Assembly (NCBI GenBank): GCA_000436915.1
Contig: HF994069.1
Location: forward strand, 1-16,586
DNA from: Prevotella sp. CAG:1092
GTDB lineage: Bacteria > Bacteroidota > Bacteroidia > Bacteroidales > Bacteroidaceae
Direction of reading: 5' to 3'
DNA: 16,586 nucleotides
Each line of letters opens with the position of its first letter. The stretch's first letter is position 1. The translations under genes and the position numbers were made by a program. The notes beneath the pieces were generated by a model. The model did no database searches. It had not been told where the DNA came from and was given only the letters and a program-made list of their open reading frames with translations. Of this stretch, positions 6,905 to 15,476 are shown piece by piece.

Positions 6905-8073
6905 TTAAATAAATCCTTTATTCCATCCATGTCGAAGCTGAGGGTGAAGCGGAGAGTTTGGTCAAGAGGGTTGCTCTTGGCAGTTGCTATCACATAGCCA
7001 GCATCGAGAGAGAAGACATTCATGCGGAAACCGGCACCTACGGTGAAGTATTTGCGGTTACCCTTGTTCTCGCTCTCGTGATGATAACCAGCGCGAAGAG
7101 AGAACTTGTCGTTGTATACATATTCGGCACCCACGCTCCATTGTATCTCTTGCAATTCCTCCTTGAAGCCGTTAGGGGCATCGCTGAAGCTCTTGAATAT
7201 ACCGCTGATAGAAGATACGTCGTAGTAATCTTTCTGCACACGCTCCTGATAGTCTTCTGTGCTCTCGCCATCTTCCTGTTTAGGATATGTAGGCACGAGG
7301 AGCTTGTTGGCATCAGCAGCTATGGTGAAGCGGTTGTATTCGTCGATAGGCACCATGAGCGATGCACCAAGACGAAGATTGGTAGGGATAAACTCTGAGT
7401 CATCGCTACCGCCGAAAGTAATCTTACTACCGATATTTGAAACGTTGAGACCTAAGCCAAGCTGACATTCGCGGCTACCGATGTTGAGATAGTTTTGATA
7501 GTACATCGAGAGGTCGGCAGCAAAAGCAGAACCAGGAGATGTATCTTCGGTGTAGTCGTAGGTGAGGTCGGAGTAAATCCAACGTACACCTGCCGAGAGT
7601 GAGAAATGTTCGCTCAGCATAAGTGAATAAGCAACATCGAGCGACATCTCGTAAGGATTGATGGTCATATCGTTAGTGCCATCCTCAGAGCTGCTGGTGA
7701 ACACTTCACCAAGAGAGAAATAGCGCAAAGAACCAGATATGGCACTATAGTCGCCAATGCGATAGTAGCCCACGAGGTAGGCGAGGTCGATATCAGATAC
7801 CAGCTGTCGCAACCATGGGGTATAGTTGAGTGCTACACCTGCGCGAGATATCGTGAAAGGATATTTCGCAGGGTTCCAGTATTGAGATACTACGTCAGGG
7901 TCGGTGGCAACACCCACGTCGCCCATACCTGCTGCTCGAGCATCAGGGGCAATGGTTTGTGATGTTACCGAGGTGTTGATAGGGTTGAACATGTTTTTCT
8001 TATCCTGCGCCTTGGCAACAGAAGTAAGCATCACGAGTGCAACCGCGAGGATTATCTTTGATATTTTATTCAT
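6901..8073 (-). CDS. porV: Type IX secretion system outer-membrane protein PorV
   Basis: A 390-residue outer-membrane barrel of the FadL-like PorV family (also called LptO). In Porphyromonas gingivalis PorV binds substrates leaving the translocon and carries them to the PorU sortase for surface attachment. Residues 1-23 are a signal peptide ending in AKAQ. The family start SQTIAPDARAAGMGDVGVATDPDV follows, then the motif QYWNPAKY and repeated aromatic-alternating strands typical of a barrel, ending FTLSFDMDGIKDLFK. The gene starts 55 bp after porU and has no good promoter of its own, so it is probably read together with porU. The stop overlaps a structured GC-rich element (6847-6904). Confidence 0.92.
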   Translation of the reverse strand: MNKISKIILAVALVMLTSVAKAQDKKNMFNPINTSVTSQTIAPDARAAGMGDVGVATDPDVVSQYWNPAKYPFTISRAGVALNYTPWLRQLVSDIDLAYLVGYYRIGDYSAISGSLRYFSLGEVFTSSSEDGTNDMTINPYEMSLDVAYSLMLSEHFSLSAGVRWIYSDLTYDYTEDTSPGSAFAADLSMYYQNYLNIGSRECQLGLGLNVSNIGSKITFGGSDDSEFIPTNLRLGASLMVPIDEYNRFTIAADANKLLVPTYPKQEDGESTEDYQERVQKDYYDVSSISGIFKSFSDAPNGFKEELQEIQWSVGAEYVYNDKFSLRAGYHHESENKGNRKYFTVGAGFRMNVFSLDAGYVIATAKSNPLDQTLRFTLSFDMDGIKDLFK

Positions 8074-8128
8074 CTGCGTTGTTATATATATAATATGGTG
8101 TAAACAATATAATAACGTAAGTGGTGGG

Positions 8129-11100
8129 CTATTTATTGCTTATAACCACAAGTTTGTTGGCTTTTGATGCTTGGCTACTGCCTTCGCATGCTACTCTGAC
8201 ACGATAAAGATATACACCCGTTTGCAGTTGCTGACCGCTATCGGTGCATAGATTCCATGTAGAGGTATAGGCTCCGCTGGTGGATACTCCCGACTCATGG
8301 CGCGTCCATAGCAGGCGACCGCTGGCATCGAATACATCGATATCGACATCCATCGTTGTGCCCACGCGGTCGTGGTTGATGATGAATGTTGTTGATGTTG
8401 ATGCAGGATTCTTTGTAATGCCTACGTTGAAGAGCTTTGGTGTAAGGCCACGCACAACATTGAAGTCGAGCGATACCGTCGACGAGTTGTTCAAGATATC
8501 CCAAGCACGGAACTTCAGCTTATGTTTGCCTGCTGATAGTTCTGGAAGCTGATAATATGTGGTGCCTGAGGTATAGGTGCCGAAGTCGTAGACGAAGTTA
8601 TCGTTAAGTGTGTAGGTCTTTGCCATGTCGCCATCTATAATGAGCTGCAAGTCGTGGCCAATGCCGTTGCCTGTGGAGTTTATGCCATTTGCATCTGTTA
8701 TCTGTGCCACGAAATATGGGGTAGAGTTTACATTGCCACCATTGACGAATGAAGGCGAATTGAGATAGCAGTATATTGATGGACCGATGGAGTCGTTGTC
8801 GACAGCGGCTGTTCCGCCAACAATGAAGTTGGTGCAATATCCATGAGCCAACATCTGCTTATCGCTGCTTACGGCATGGAAGTTCATTATACCAGCCTTG
8901 TCGCTATAGTTGATGTCCAGAGGTACAGCAAACGAAATATTGAATTTACCATTCTTGATGCTGTCTGAACCATTAAACAAATACTTTGTATAGTCGTAGA
9001 AGGCAAAGGCAGAGTCGGCGGCTGCAGAGGCATTCATATTGCATGTTATCAGTTCACGCGAGTCGCGGATGGTAGCAGAAACCAATCCTGTGAAATCGTT
9101 GTTGCCTTCGATATGACCACAAATGGTTGCTATGCTTCCAGCTTGGAGAGTAGCTTTCTTCTGAGTGTCGTTTACAGATATGCCGTTGATAGAGTCTACC
9201 ACAACCTTTTGAGTAGGCAGATGTAGAGCCACGGCAGGGTCGCCAAGCAGCTGATATTGCAGTTTGTTGGCAGAGCGGTCTTCTGACGATGTTATGAGAT
9301 ACGACTTTGTGAGTCGTTGAGCTTCACCGATGGTGATAGGTTTGCCATTGCTATCATAGGTGAGCACATATTTCATAAAGGCGCGGTTGATGGCTTTGTT
9401 TTGTGGCACAAATACCGTGCGGGCAGTACCGAAGAAAGCCATGGCGCCACCATTCTCGTTGAGCACAGCCGTTTCGCCTATCGTAGGCTCCACACCATCG
9501 TAAGGCATGATGTCGCAAGTGGCTGTTACCCATAGAGGAAGGTTCTTATTGCTGAAAGCCTTGAAGTCTGTTAGTCGTAGCACATTCTCATGCGATACCT
9601 GGTCTGGACGACCGTGGCCACCATAGTCGAAGATTAGTGCGCCAGAAGATTGCAAGCGCTTGATGAGGTTGGTTACCGCAGGATAGCCATGACCAGAAGC
9701 AGATGTCTCCTGAGGATAAGCATCCCACATAATCTTGCGAACCAAATATTCAGGGTGGGCAGAGATTGTGGCATCAGCAACCTCGTTGACATCGTGCATG
9801 TGGATATTGTCGTCGCCATCATCGCCCATGAAAACTATAGTATTCTGCCAACTGCCAGCATTCTTGTTTTCTACATAGCCGATAGTCTTGTCGACCATAA
9901 TCTTGGCTTCAGCCTCTGTAGTTACAGGGAAACGACCAACGCCAATGTCGGGACGGTCGGAAGACAAGAGGTTTGCACCCTCGCCATCGTCGAGAAGACA
10001 ATAGAAACCATCGTCGGCATAGCAAGTAGTTTCAGAGAATGAATTCTCGCTCTCAAAGACAAGTAGATAGTCGTCGGGCGACATGTTGCGACAGTCTTGA
10101 GTTAGCATGCGGTTATCCCATACGCAGTCGCCAAACAATACCAGATGACTTGGCATATCAGCCTCAGTCTCAGCACGGTCGTAGAGCATCTTCATATATC
10201 GGCGATATGCGTTGGCATCAGGAGTGCCGCTTGAGAATTCGTTGAAAAGTTCATCTGCAGGCACCACGTTTACTCGCATGCCATCGTGCTGACGATGGAA
10301 GTCTGCAAGACGGTTAGCTTGTTTCAGCAGTTTCTGCGATGTAGGTATTATTATCACCATGTCGGCAGCAGAGTCGGCATGATGGTTTTGGTTTGTTATG
10401 TTGTACACATATTCAGCATCAGGAAACGAGCCTTCGAGCGAAGGTGCAGGCAATGGCTTATCCCAAGCTGCAGAAACGAAGTCGAGGCGTACAGGCAAAC
10501 CTCCGTTATTCCTTATAGTTATGGTATCTTTAGCCTGCTGCGAAGAGATGGTGTAAGTCTTCATAGCCTCGTTGCCAGCATAGTATTTTGCTGGTACAGA
10601 GATTGTGATAGTGCCAAGAGAAGCGCCATTGTGCAAGACTTCTACGCTACTCGAAGAGCCTGCCGAGACGTTGACTGAAAGTTGAGCAGATGTGGCATCA
10701 GCAGGTTTTGATAATACCACCTTTTGCGAACTACCGCTACTTATCACCTTAGAGTCGTAGAGATTGCGACCACCATGATACCATGCGTAGCCGTCTACCT
10801 CGTATATGCTGTGGTAGTCGTTGTTAGAAGGATAGAAAGCAGAGATGAAAGCAGCAGAGTCGGCTTTTAGAGGTTCTTCTTCGCTGTTCGTAGTCTCTGT
10901 GATGAAATAATATCCGTAGTCGGAATAAGGATTACGGGTGCGGCGAGTGGCAGTAGGACTGCTCCATGATACAGGACCACGAGCATAGAAAAGGCGCGAC
11001 TTGCCACGGTCGTAGGTTGCAACTTCTTTTAAGTCGTCGAGTTCTTTTAGGGTGTTGCCATCAAGGCGCTCTGCCTGAAGGTTGCCGCCATAGCCATATA

Positions 11101-11740
11101 TCTTTATTTTAGAAAGACTGCTGAAGCCTGCCTTTCTGATAAGAGATTCAGTGATCTGATATATACCTGAGGAAGGCACACGAATCTTTGCCCATTTGCC
11201 CGTTGCAAGTATAGAGTTGGCTGCATATCTTTCTGCTGCTGAGCTATTTTTAGCTAAGGCGTTATTGCCGAAAGCGTCATTGATATTAGCCATAGCGCCA
11301 TTGCCCTTTGCAAATGTTTCGTTGCCCTTCGTAGCAGATGCCTTAGCCTTAGCTTCCACCTTTAGCATGAAACTCACCAATATCTGGTATTTGCCATCGC
11401 GCTTTACCAAAGGGCAGAAATAAGTTTCGAGCATCGCCTTTTTGCGACTTACGGCAATTTGCTGCTTAACAACAGGCATCTCTGGCAACGGCTCATTCGA
11501 CAATCGCTCGTAGTTGGCGATGTCGTTGCGAGTCATATCTATGAACTCAGGATAGAGGATGCTGACGGTAAATAGCGAGTCGTCGTAGTTGTCGTATAGC
11601 GGTATGGCGTAGGTAAACTCAGGCAATACAGAGTCTACCTCCACCTGTGAAGAGGCGAGGTTTAAGAATCGTTGCGCATTAGCACTAAAGCACGATGCTA
11701 AGAGCAAGAGGAGTATGAAGATATGTTTTCTCAATATCAT
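8129..11740 (-). CDS. porU: Type IX secretion system sortase PorU (peptidase C25 family)
   Basis: A 1203-residue gingipain-fold protein that removes the C-terminal signal of type IX substrates and links them to anionic lipopolysaccharide. The signal peptide is about residues 1-23, ending SANAQ. The catalytic pair is H709 in YGGHGRPD and C742 in TATCDIMPYDG, within the C25 domain that starts near HLVLFGDCVWDNR. Residues 1101-1203 are a type IX-like C-terminal domain (NPASTSTTF ... GVYLYRVRV ... NKLVVI); PorU of P. gingivalis also has such a domain. A low-complexity Ala/Asn/Lys stretch lies near residues 127-180. LASC at 14-17 resembles a lipobox. It starts 10 bp after the FAH-family gene, and porV follows 55 bp on. 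Confidence 0.93.
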   Translation of the reverse strand: MILRKHIFILLLLLASCFSANAQRFLNLASSQVEVDSVLPEFTYAIPLYDNYDDSLFTVSILYPEFIDMTRNDIANYERLSNEPLPEMPVVKQQIAVSRKKAMLETYFCPLVKRDGKYQILVSFMLKVEAKAKASATKGNETFAKGNGAMANINDAFGNNALAKNSSAAERYAANSILATGKWAKIRVPSSGIYQITESLIRKAGFSSLSKIKIYGYGGNLQAERLDGNTLKELDDLKEVATYDRGKSRLFYARGPVSWSSPTATRRTRNPYSDYGYYFITETTNSEEEPLKADSAAFISAFYPSNNDYHSIYEVDGYAWYHGGRNLYDSKVISSGSSQKVVLSKPADATSAQLSVNVSAGSSSSVEVLHNGASLGTITISVPAKYYAGNEAMKTYTISSQQAKDTITIRNNGGLPVRLDFVSAAWDKPLPAPSLEGSFPDAEYVYNITNQNHHADSAADMVIIIPTSQKLLKQANRLADFHRQHDGMRVNVVPADELFNEFSSGTPDANAYRRYMKMLYDRAETEADMPSHLVLFGDCVWDNRMLTQDCRNMSPDDYLLVFESENSFSETTCYADDGFYCLLDDGEGANLLSSDRPDIGVGRFPVTTEAEAKIMVDKTIGYVENKNAGSWQNTIVFMGDDGDDNIHMHDVNEVADATISAHPEYLVRKIMWDAYPQETSASGHGYPAVTNLIKRLQSSGALIFDYGGHGRPDQVSHENVLRLTDFKAFSNKNLPLWVTATCDIMPYDGVEPTIGETAVLNENGGAMAFFGTARTVFVPQNKAINRAFMKYVLTYDSNGKPITIGEAQRLTKSYLITSSEDRSANKLQYQLLGDPAVALHLPTQKVVVDSINGISVNDTQKKATLQAGSIATICGHIEGNNDFTGLVSATIRDSRELITCNMNASAAADSAFAFYDYTKYLFNGSDSIKNGKFNISFAVPLDINYSDKAGIMNFHAVSSDKQMLAHGYCTNFIVGGTAAVDNDSIGPSIYCYLNSPSFVNGGNVNSTPYFVAQITDANGINSTGNGIGHDLQLIIDGDMAKTYTLNDNFVYDFGTYTSGTTYYQLPELSAGKHKLKFRAWDILNNSSTVSLDFNVVRGLTPKLFNVGITKNPASTSTTFIINHDRVGTTMDVDIDVFDASGRLLWTRHESGVSTSGAYTSTWNLCTDSGQQLQTGVYLYRVRVACEGSSQASKANKLVVISNK

Positions 11741-11750
11741 TTATTGGGCA

Positions 11751-12368
11751 TTATTTGCAATTGAATTCCAACACTTTGCGGTCTTCGATATAGCCCTCCA
11801 GATGGTCGTCGATATTTACTGGGCCTACGCCTGCAGGTGTGCCAGTATATAGTATGTCGCCAGTTTTTAGAGTGAAATATTGGCTTATGTAGCTTATTAT
11901 TTCGTCTACCTTGAAGAGCATATCGCTCGAACATCCTTCCTGCACAGTTTTGCCGTTGATGTCGAGGTGGAAGTGTATAGCCTGGATATCGCGGAATTTA
12001 TTCACGTCGACCCAGTCGCCGAGAGCTGCCGAGCCATCGAAGCCTTTGCATATCTCCCAAGGCAATCCCTTTTCGCGTAGTTGCGTCTGCATTTCGCGAG
12101 CCGTGAAGTCGATACCTACAGTCACAGCATCATAATAGCGATGAGCAAAGCGAGTAGAAATATTCTTGCCGAGCTTGCATATACGCACCACGAGTTCCGT
12201 TTCATAGTCTATGCGTCCCATGTGGTCGGGTATGAAGAAAGGCTTATGGTCTTTCAGCAGGGCAGAGTCTGCCTTAGTGAAAATCACAGGCTTCTCTGGT
12301 TTTAATAACGTATTATGTAGCTCTTTATTGTGTAAGGCATAGTTCATGCCGATAGCGAATATCTTCAT
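11751..12368 (-). CDS. Fumarylacetoacetate hydrolase (FAH) family protein
   Basis: A 205-residue single-domain member of the FAH superfamily, similar in size to acylpyruvase/FAHD1 and YcgM-type enzymes. These use a divalent metal to cleave or decarboxylate 2,4-dioxo acids or act on oxaloacetate. Metal ligands appear as E56 and E58 in DYETELVV and D87 in VGIDFTAR; K-G-F-D and the closing LKTGDILYTGTPAGVGP are family hallmarks. Exact substrate cannot be told from the sequence. It is first in a tight group with porU (10 bp) and porV. There is no obvious functional tie to type IX secretion, so cotranscription may be incidental or may use a shared promoter. Bases 12369-12539 upstream contain no gene. 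Confidence 0.88.
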   Translation of the reverse strand: MKIFAIGMNYALHNKELHNTLLKPEKPVIFTKADSALLKDHKPFFIPDHMGRIDYETELVVRICKLGKNISTRFAHRYYDAVTVGIDFTAREMQTQLREKGLPWEICKGFDGSAALGDWVDVNKFRDIQAIHFHLDINGKTVQEGCSSDMLFKVDEIISYISQYFTLKTGDILYTGTPAGVGPVNIDDHLEGYIEDRKVLEFNCK

Positions 12369-12397
12369 TTTCTTATAGTTTTATTGGTTTCTGCATG

Positions 12398-12405
12398 CAA
12401 AATTA
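12398..12405 (-). promoter_or_regulatory. Likely -7 box for the FAH-porU-porV unit
   Basis: On the minus strand TAATTTTG matches TAnnTTTG and lies about 30 bp upstream of the FAH start. I could not see a convincing TTTG -33 box 19-21 bp further upstream, so support is partial. Confidence 0.4.
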
Positions 12406-12441
12406 GCAAAAACATTTGATACTATAGCGATTAAAGCCACT

Positions 12442-12535
12442 AAATGATGATAATTGAACTTCTGCAAGTCCTTTTATATTCTACGAATGAGAAAATGATG
12501 ATACTTAATTTTCTACAAACAGAATATGATGATAC
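12442..12535 (+). repeat. Degenerate direct repeats with core ATGATGATA
   Basis: AAATGATGATA occurs at 12442-12452 and 12493-12503, and ATGATGATA at 12526-12534. Two longer units align well: 12479-12504 and 12511-12535, both starting TTCTAC and ending ATGATGATAC. The core GAAAATG-ATGA recalls the 33-bp repeats at 66-156 (GGAAAATGTGATGA). No reading frame of note. May be a decayed interspersed repeat. Confidence 0.5.
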
Positions 12536-12539
12536 AAAA

Positions 12540-12568
12540 AATGGGCATGCCGTTGAAGCATGCCCATT
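12540..12568 (-). terminator. Rho-independent terminator of the rplM-rpsI-rpsB-tsf unit
   Basis: A perfect 11-bp stem AATGGGCATGC (12540-12550) / GCATGCCCATT (12558-12568) with loop CGTTGAA. On the minus strand it is followed by TTTTTT (the A-run at 12535-12541) and lies 30 bp after the tsf stop. A T-run on the plus side (12572-12580) would let it work in both directions. Confidence 0.9.
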
Positions 12569-12597
12569 AGGGGTTTTTATTTTGCTTTGTAGTAAGA

Positions 12598-13602
12598 TTA
12601 CTCAGCAGCAAGAGTGAAGCGCTTGTAAGCAACAATCTTAAGGTCAGCGTTAACCTTCTTAAGATACTCGCCTACAGTCTGCTTGTCGCCATCGCCAAAC
12701 TGGAACTCCTGGTCTACGAGGCAGTTCTCCTTGAAGAACTTAGCCAAACGACCCTTAGCGATGTTCTGAATCATCTGCTCAGGCAAGTTTGCGAGCTTCT
12801 GCTCAGCAGTTGTCTTCTTGAGTTCGCGGATAGCGTCAGCGTCAGCCTCTGTGATGTTACCCTTGCGGATACCCTCTTCGAGGTGCTCCTCGCTCTCAGC
12901 GATGTAAGCGTTGTAGCCAGCCTTCTTGATAGCAGCAGCAACAGCCTTCTCAACCTGCTCTTCCTTAGTCTTCTGAACAGCAACCTTGTACTCCTCGTCC
13001 TTAACCTCCTGTGGTACAGAAGATTCGTCGAGAGCTACAGGCTTCATGGCAGCAACCTGCATGGCAACCTTGTGTGCAGCCTCTACAGCCTCAATATTGG
13101 TCTGAACCATTGTAGCAAGAGTGTGCTTGTTCATGTGGTCGTAGATCTCAATGTTTTCTCCCTCGAGGTAGTTGTAGCCGTCGATTTCCATCTTTTCGCC
13201 AGAGATACCTGAACGCTGCTGAACAGCAGATGCTGCGTCGTCGCCATTAGCGAGCTTCAAAGCCTTAACCTCGTCGAGGTTCTTAGCCTTAGCTGCTACG
13301 GCTGCATCGAGGATGCTCTGTGTCATGGCGATGAAGTCAGCGCCATTAGCTACGAAGTCAGTCTCACACTTTACAGCTACCATAGCTGCGAAGCCGTCAA
13401 CCTTCTTTACGAGAACACAACCGTTAGAAGTCTCACGGTCAGAACGCTTTGCAGCGATGGCGAGGCCACGCTCACGAAGCAAATCCTTAGCCTTGTCGAA
13501 GTCACCTTCTGCCTCTACAAGGGCTTTCTTGACATCACCGAGTCCAGCACCAGTCATAGTGCGGAGCTTCTTGATGTCGTCCATTGTTGGTTTGTATGCC
13601 AT
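12598..13602 (-). CDS. tsf: Translation elongation factor Ts
   Basis: A 334-residue EF-Ts, the factor that exchanges GDP for GTP on EF-Tu. The N-terminal UBA-like helix bundle (MDDIKKLRTMTGAGLGDVKKAL, about residues 7-46) and the TDFVA motif (81-85), which contacts EF-Tu, are clear. The protein is longer than E. coli EF-Ts (283); the dimerisation core is long, as I recall for other Bacteroidales. The start gives MAYKPTMDDIKKL. It is the last gene of the ribosomal block, separated from rpsB by 80 bp that contain a hairpin, and is followed by a strong terminator. No Shine-Dalgarno sequence is evident. Confidence 0.97.
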   Translation of the reverse strand: MAYKPTMDDIKKLRTMTGAGLGDVKKALVEAEGDFDKAKDLLRERGLAIAAKRSDRETSNGCVLVKKVDGFAAMVAVKCETDFVANGADFIAMTQSILDAAVAAKAKNLDEVKALKLANGDDAASAVQQRSGISGEKMEIDGYNYLEGENIEIYDHMNKHTLATMVQTNIEAVEAAHKVAMQVAAMKPVALDESSVPQEVKDEEYKVAVQKTKEEQVEKAVAAAIKKAGYNAYIAESEEHLEEGIRKGNITEADADAIRELKKTTAEQKLANLPEQMIQNIAKGRLAKFFKENCLVDQEFQFGDGDKQTVGEYLKKVNADLKIVAYKRFTLAAE

Positions 13603-13624
13603 AACTATGTTTAATTTCTTTTAT

Positions 13625-13658
13625 GGGTGGTTCCATAGCTTTCACCATGGAACCATCC
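13625..13658 (-). promoter_or_regulatory. Hairpin between rpsB and tsf
   Basis: On the minus strand GGATGGTTCCAT pairs with ATGGAACCACCC: nine perfect inner base pairs (13628-13636 / 13647-13655), one A-C mismatch, then two G-C pairs; the loop is 10 nt. No U-run follows, so it is not a complete terminator. It could partially reduce tsf expression, protect the rpsB transcript end, or be a processing site. Confidence 0.65.
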
Positions 13659-13682
13659 TTGTAAATGTAATCTATTTATAAA

Positions 13683-14477
13683 TTACTCAGCAGCAGCCTC
13701 TTCCTTGCGAGCCTTGCGTGGAGCACGCTTCTTGCCCTCTGCAGCCTCTTCTGCCTGCTCAGCAGAAGCCTTCTCGTCAGCCTTCTCTACCTTGCGCTCC
13801 TCGAGACCCTCTGCGATAGCACCGCAAACAGCGTTGAGGATTGTCTCTACAGAATCCTTAGCATCGTCGTTAGCTGGGATGATGTAGTCGATATTCTTAG
13901 GATCAGAGTTGGTGTCAACGATACCAAATACAGGGATACCAAGACGGTTAGCCTCCTTAACAGCAATGTGCTCCTTCATTACGTCGATAACGAAGAGTGC
14001 TGAAGGAAGACGTGTAAGGTCTGCGATAGAACCAAGGTTCTTCTCGAGCTTAGCACGCTGACGGTTGATCTGAAGAATCTCACGCTTTGAGAGGTTAGAG
14101 AATGTACCGTCTGCCATGAGCTTATCAATGTTAGACATCTTCTTCACAGCCTTGCGGATAGTTGGGAAGTTGGTAAGCATACCACCTGGCCAACGCTCGA
14201 TAACGTAAGGCATGTTAACAGAAGCAGCCTTCTCGGCTACGATGTCCTTGGCCTGTTTTTTAGTAGCGACGAACAAAACCTTCTTACCGCTCTTAGCGAT
14301 AGCCTTCAAAGCCTCTGCAGCTTCGTCGATCTTTACTACGGTCTTGTTGAGGTCTATGATGTGAATACCATTACGCTCCATGAAGATGTAAGGAGCCATT
14401 GCTGGATTCCACTTGCGACGGAGGTGGCCAAAGTGGCAACCTGCCTGAAGTAATTGGTCAAAACTTGTTCTTGACAT
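13683..14477 (-). CDS. rpsB: 30S ribosomal protein S2
   Basis: A 264-residue S2, a late-assembling small-subunit protein. The N-terminal signature QLLQAGCHFGHLRRKWNPAMAPYIF and the central RWPGGMLTNFPTIRKAVKKM and FVIDVMKEHIAVKEANRLGIPVFGIVDTNSDP are typical. Residues 230-264 form an Ala/Lys/Glu-rich charged tail beyond the conserved fold. A -7-like box about 85 bp upstream suggests that rpsB also has its own promoter in addition to reading from rpsI. tsf follows after 80 bp. Confidence 0.97.
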   Translation of the reverse strand: MSRTSFDQLLQAGCHFGHLRRKWNPAMAPYIFMERNGIHIIDLNKTVVKIDEAAEALKAIAKSGKKVLFVATKKQAKDIVAEKAASVNMPYVIERWPGGMLTNFPTIRKAVKKMSNIDKLMADGTFSNLSKREILQINRQRAKLEKNLGSIADLTRLPSALFVIDVMKEHIAVKEANRLGIPVFGIVDTNSDPKNIDYIIPANDDAKDSVETILNAVCGAIAEGLEERKVEKADEKASAEQAEEAAEGKKRAPRKARKEEAAAE

Positions 14478-14561
14478 TGTTGTTTCTTTTTTAATGTTTA
14501 CTTTCTTTTTTAATTCTTTGTGTTAGAATCAATTTGCGGGTAATCGTTGTTGTGAGTCGCG

Positions 14562-14569
14562 CAAATTTA
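14562..14569 (-). promoter_or_regulatory. Likely -7 box of an rpsB-tsf promoter
   Basis: Minus-strand TAAATTTG matches TAnnTTTG and lies in the 139-bp rpsI-rpsB gap. It would give an A-rich leader of roughly 75-80 nt. A matching -33 box is not obvious. The gap is otherwise AT-rich without a clear terminator, so readthrough from rpsI also remains possible. Confidence 0.5.
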
Positions 14570-14616
14570 GATACTAAACTGTTCAGCTTCTTATTAATAT
14601 AAGAATATAAATAAGA

Positions 14617-15003
14617 TTAACGCTTGCTGAACTGGAAGCGACGACGTGCCTTTGGCTGACCTGGCTTCTTACGCTCAACAGCACGGCTGTCACGTGTAAG
14701 GAATCCCTCTGACTTCAAAGCCTTCTTGTCCTCTGCATTTACCTTTACGAGTGCGCGAGCAATAGCGAGGCGAAGAGCCTGGCTCTGACCTGTGAAACCG
14801 CCACCGTCAAGGTTTGCCTTAATATCATACTTCTCAGCTACCTCGAGCAAGCAAAGTGGCTGCTTAACCACGTACTGGAGGATTGCTGATGGGAAAAATT
14901 CTGTAAGATCTTTCTTGTTAATAGTGATCTTGCCGGTACCTTCTGTGAGGTATACACGAGCTACTGCGCTCTTGCGGCGACCGATTGCGTTTATAACTTC
15001 CAT
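14617..15003 (-). CDS. rpsI: 30S ribosomal protein S9
   Basis: A 128-residue S9. It begins MEVINAIGRRKSAVARVYL and ends in the universal KARRRFQFSKR tail, whose last residues reach the P-site tRNA on the ribosome. GGGFTGQSQALRLAIARAL is the expected central motif. The start lies 11 bp after rplM, the usual L13-S9 pairing, and AGGAAAG just upstream is one of the few Shine-Dalgarno-like sites in the window. Confidence 0.98.
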   Translation of the reverse strand: MEVINAIGRRKSAVARVYLTEGTGKITINKKDLTEFFPSAILQYVVKQPLCLLEVAEKYDIKANLDGGGFTGQSQALRLAIARALVKVNAEDKKALKSEGFLTRDSRAVERKKPGQPKARRRFQFSKR

Positions 15004-15014
15004 CTTTCCTTATT

Positions 15015-15476
15015 TTATTTATACTGGTTAATATCGATTGTAGTTGGCTTCTGAGCCTCGTGCTTGTGCTCTGTTCCCTCATAGATATAGAGGTTGTTAA
15101 GCAATGCGCGTCCGAGAGGACCCTTTGGAAGCATACCCTTTACAGCGTGGCGAATCATCTTGTCCACACCGCCCTCGCGCTTGCGAAGATCAGCTGGAGT
15201 GTTGAAACGCTGACCGCCAGGATAACCGGTATAACGTGTGTATACCTTGTCGGTTTCCTTCTTACCAGTAAATACCACCTTAGAGGCGTTGATAAGGATT
15301 ACGTTGTCTCCACAGTCTACATGAGGAGTGAATGATGGCTTGTACTTGCCACGGAGGAGTTTTGCAACTTTTGAGCAAAGACGACCTACTACCTGGTCGT
15401 TACAGTCGATTACGACCCACTCCTTCTTAGCTGTTTCCTTGTTAACGGAAATAGTCTTGTAACTTAAAGTGTTCAT
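15015..15476 (-). CDS. rplM: 50S ribosomal protein L13
   Basis: A 153-residue L13, an early-assembling large-subunit protein. YPGGQRFNTPADLRKREGGVDKMIRHAVKGMLPKGPLGRALLNNLYIYEG contains the family signature. ATG at 15476 gives MNTLSYKTISVNKETAKKEW, the normal N-terminus. The open frame continues upstream without a family match, through DNA that looks like a structured leader, so longer starts were not used. It is first in the block with rpsI (11 bp apart), rpsB and tsf. Confidence 0.97.
   Translation of the reverse strand: MNTLSYKTISVNKETAKKEWVVIDCNDQVVGRLCSKVAKLLRGKYKPSFTPHVDCGDNVILINASKVVFTGKKETDKVYTRYTGYPGGQRFNTPADLRKREGGVDKMIRHAVKGMLPKGPLGRALLNNLYIYEGTEHKHEAQKPTTIDINQYK

Noticed and set aside
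8074..8128. Separate promoter for porV
   Set aside because: The gap is AT-rich, but no TAnnTTTG box is present on the minus strand; the closest, TATATTG, lacks the consensus.
12880..13212. Plus-strand leucine- and serine-rich frame opposite tsf
   Set aside because: Its hydrophobic look comes from reading Glu/Lys-rich codons of EF-Ts in reverse; no start signal or homology.
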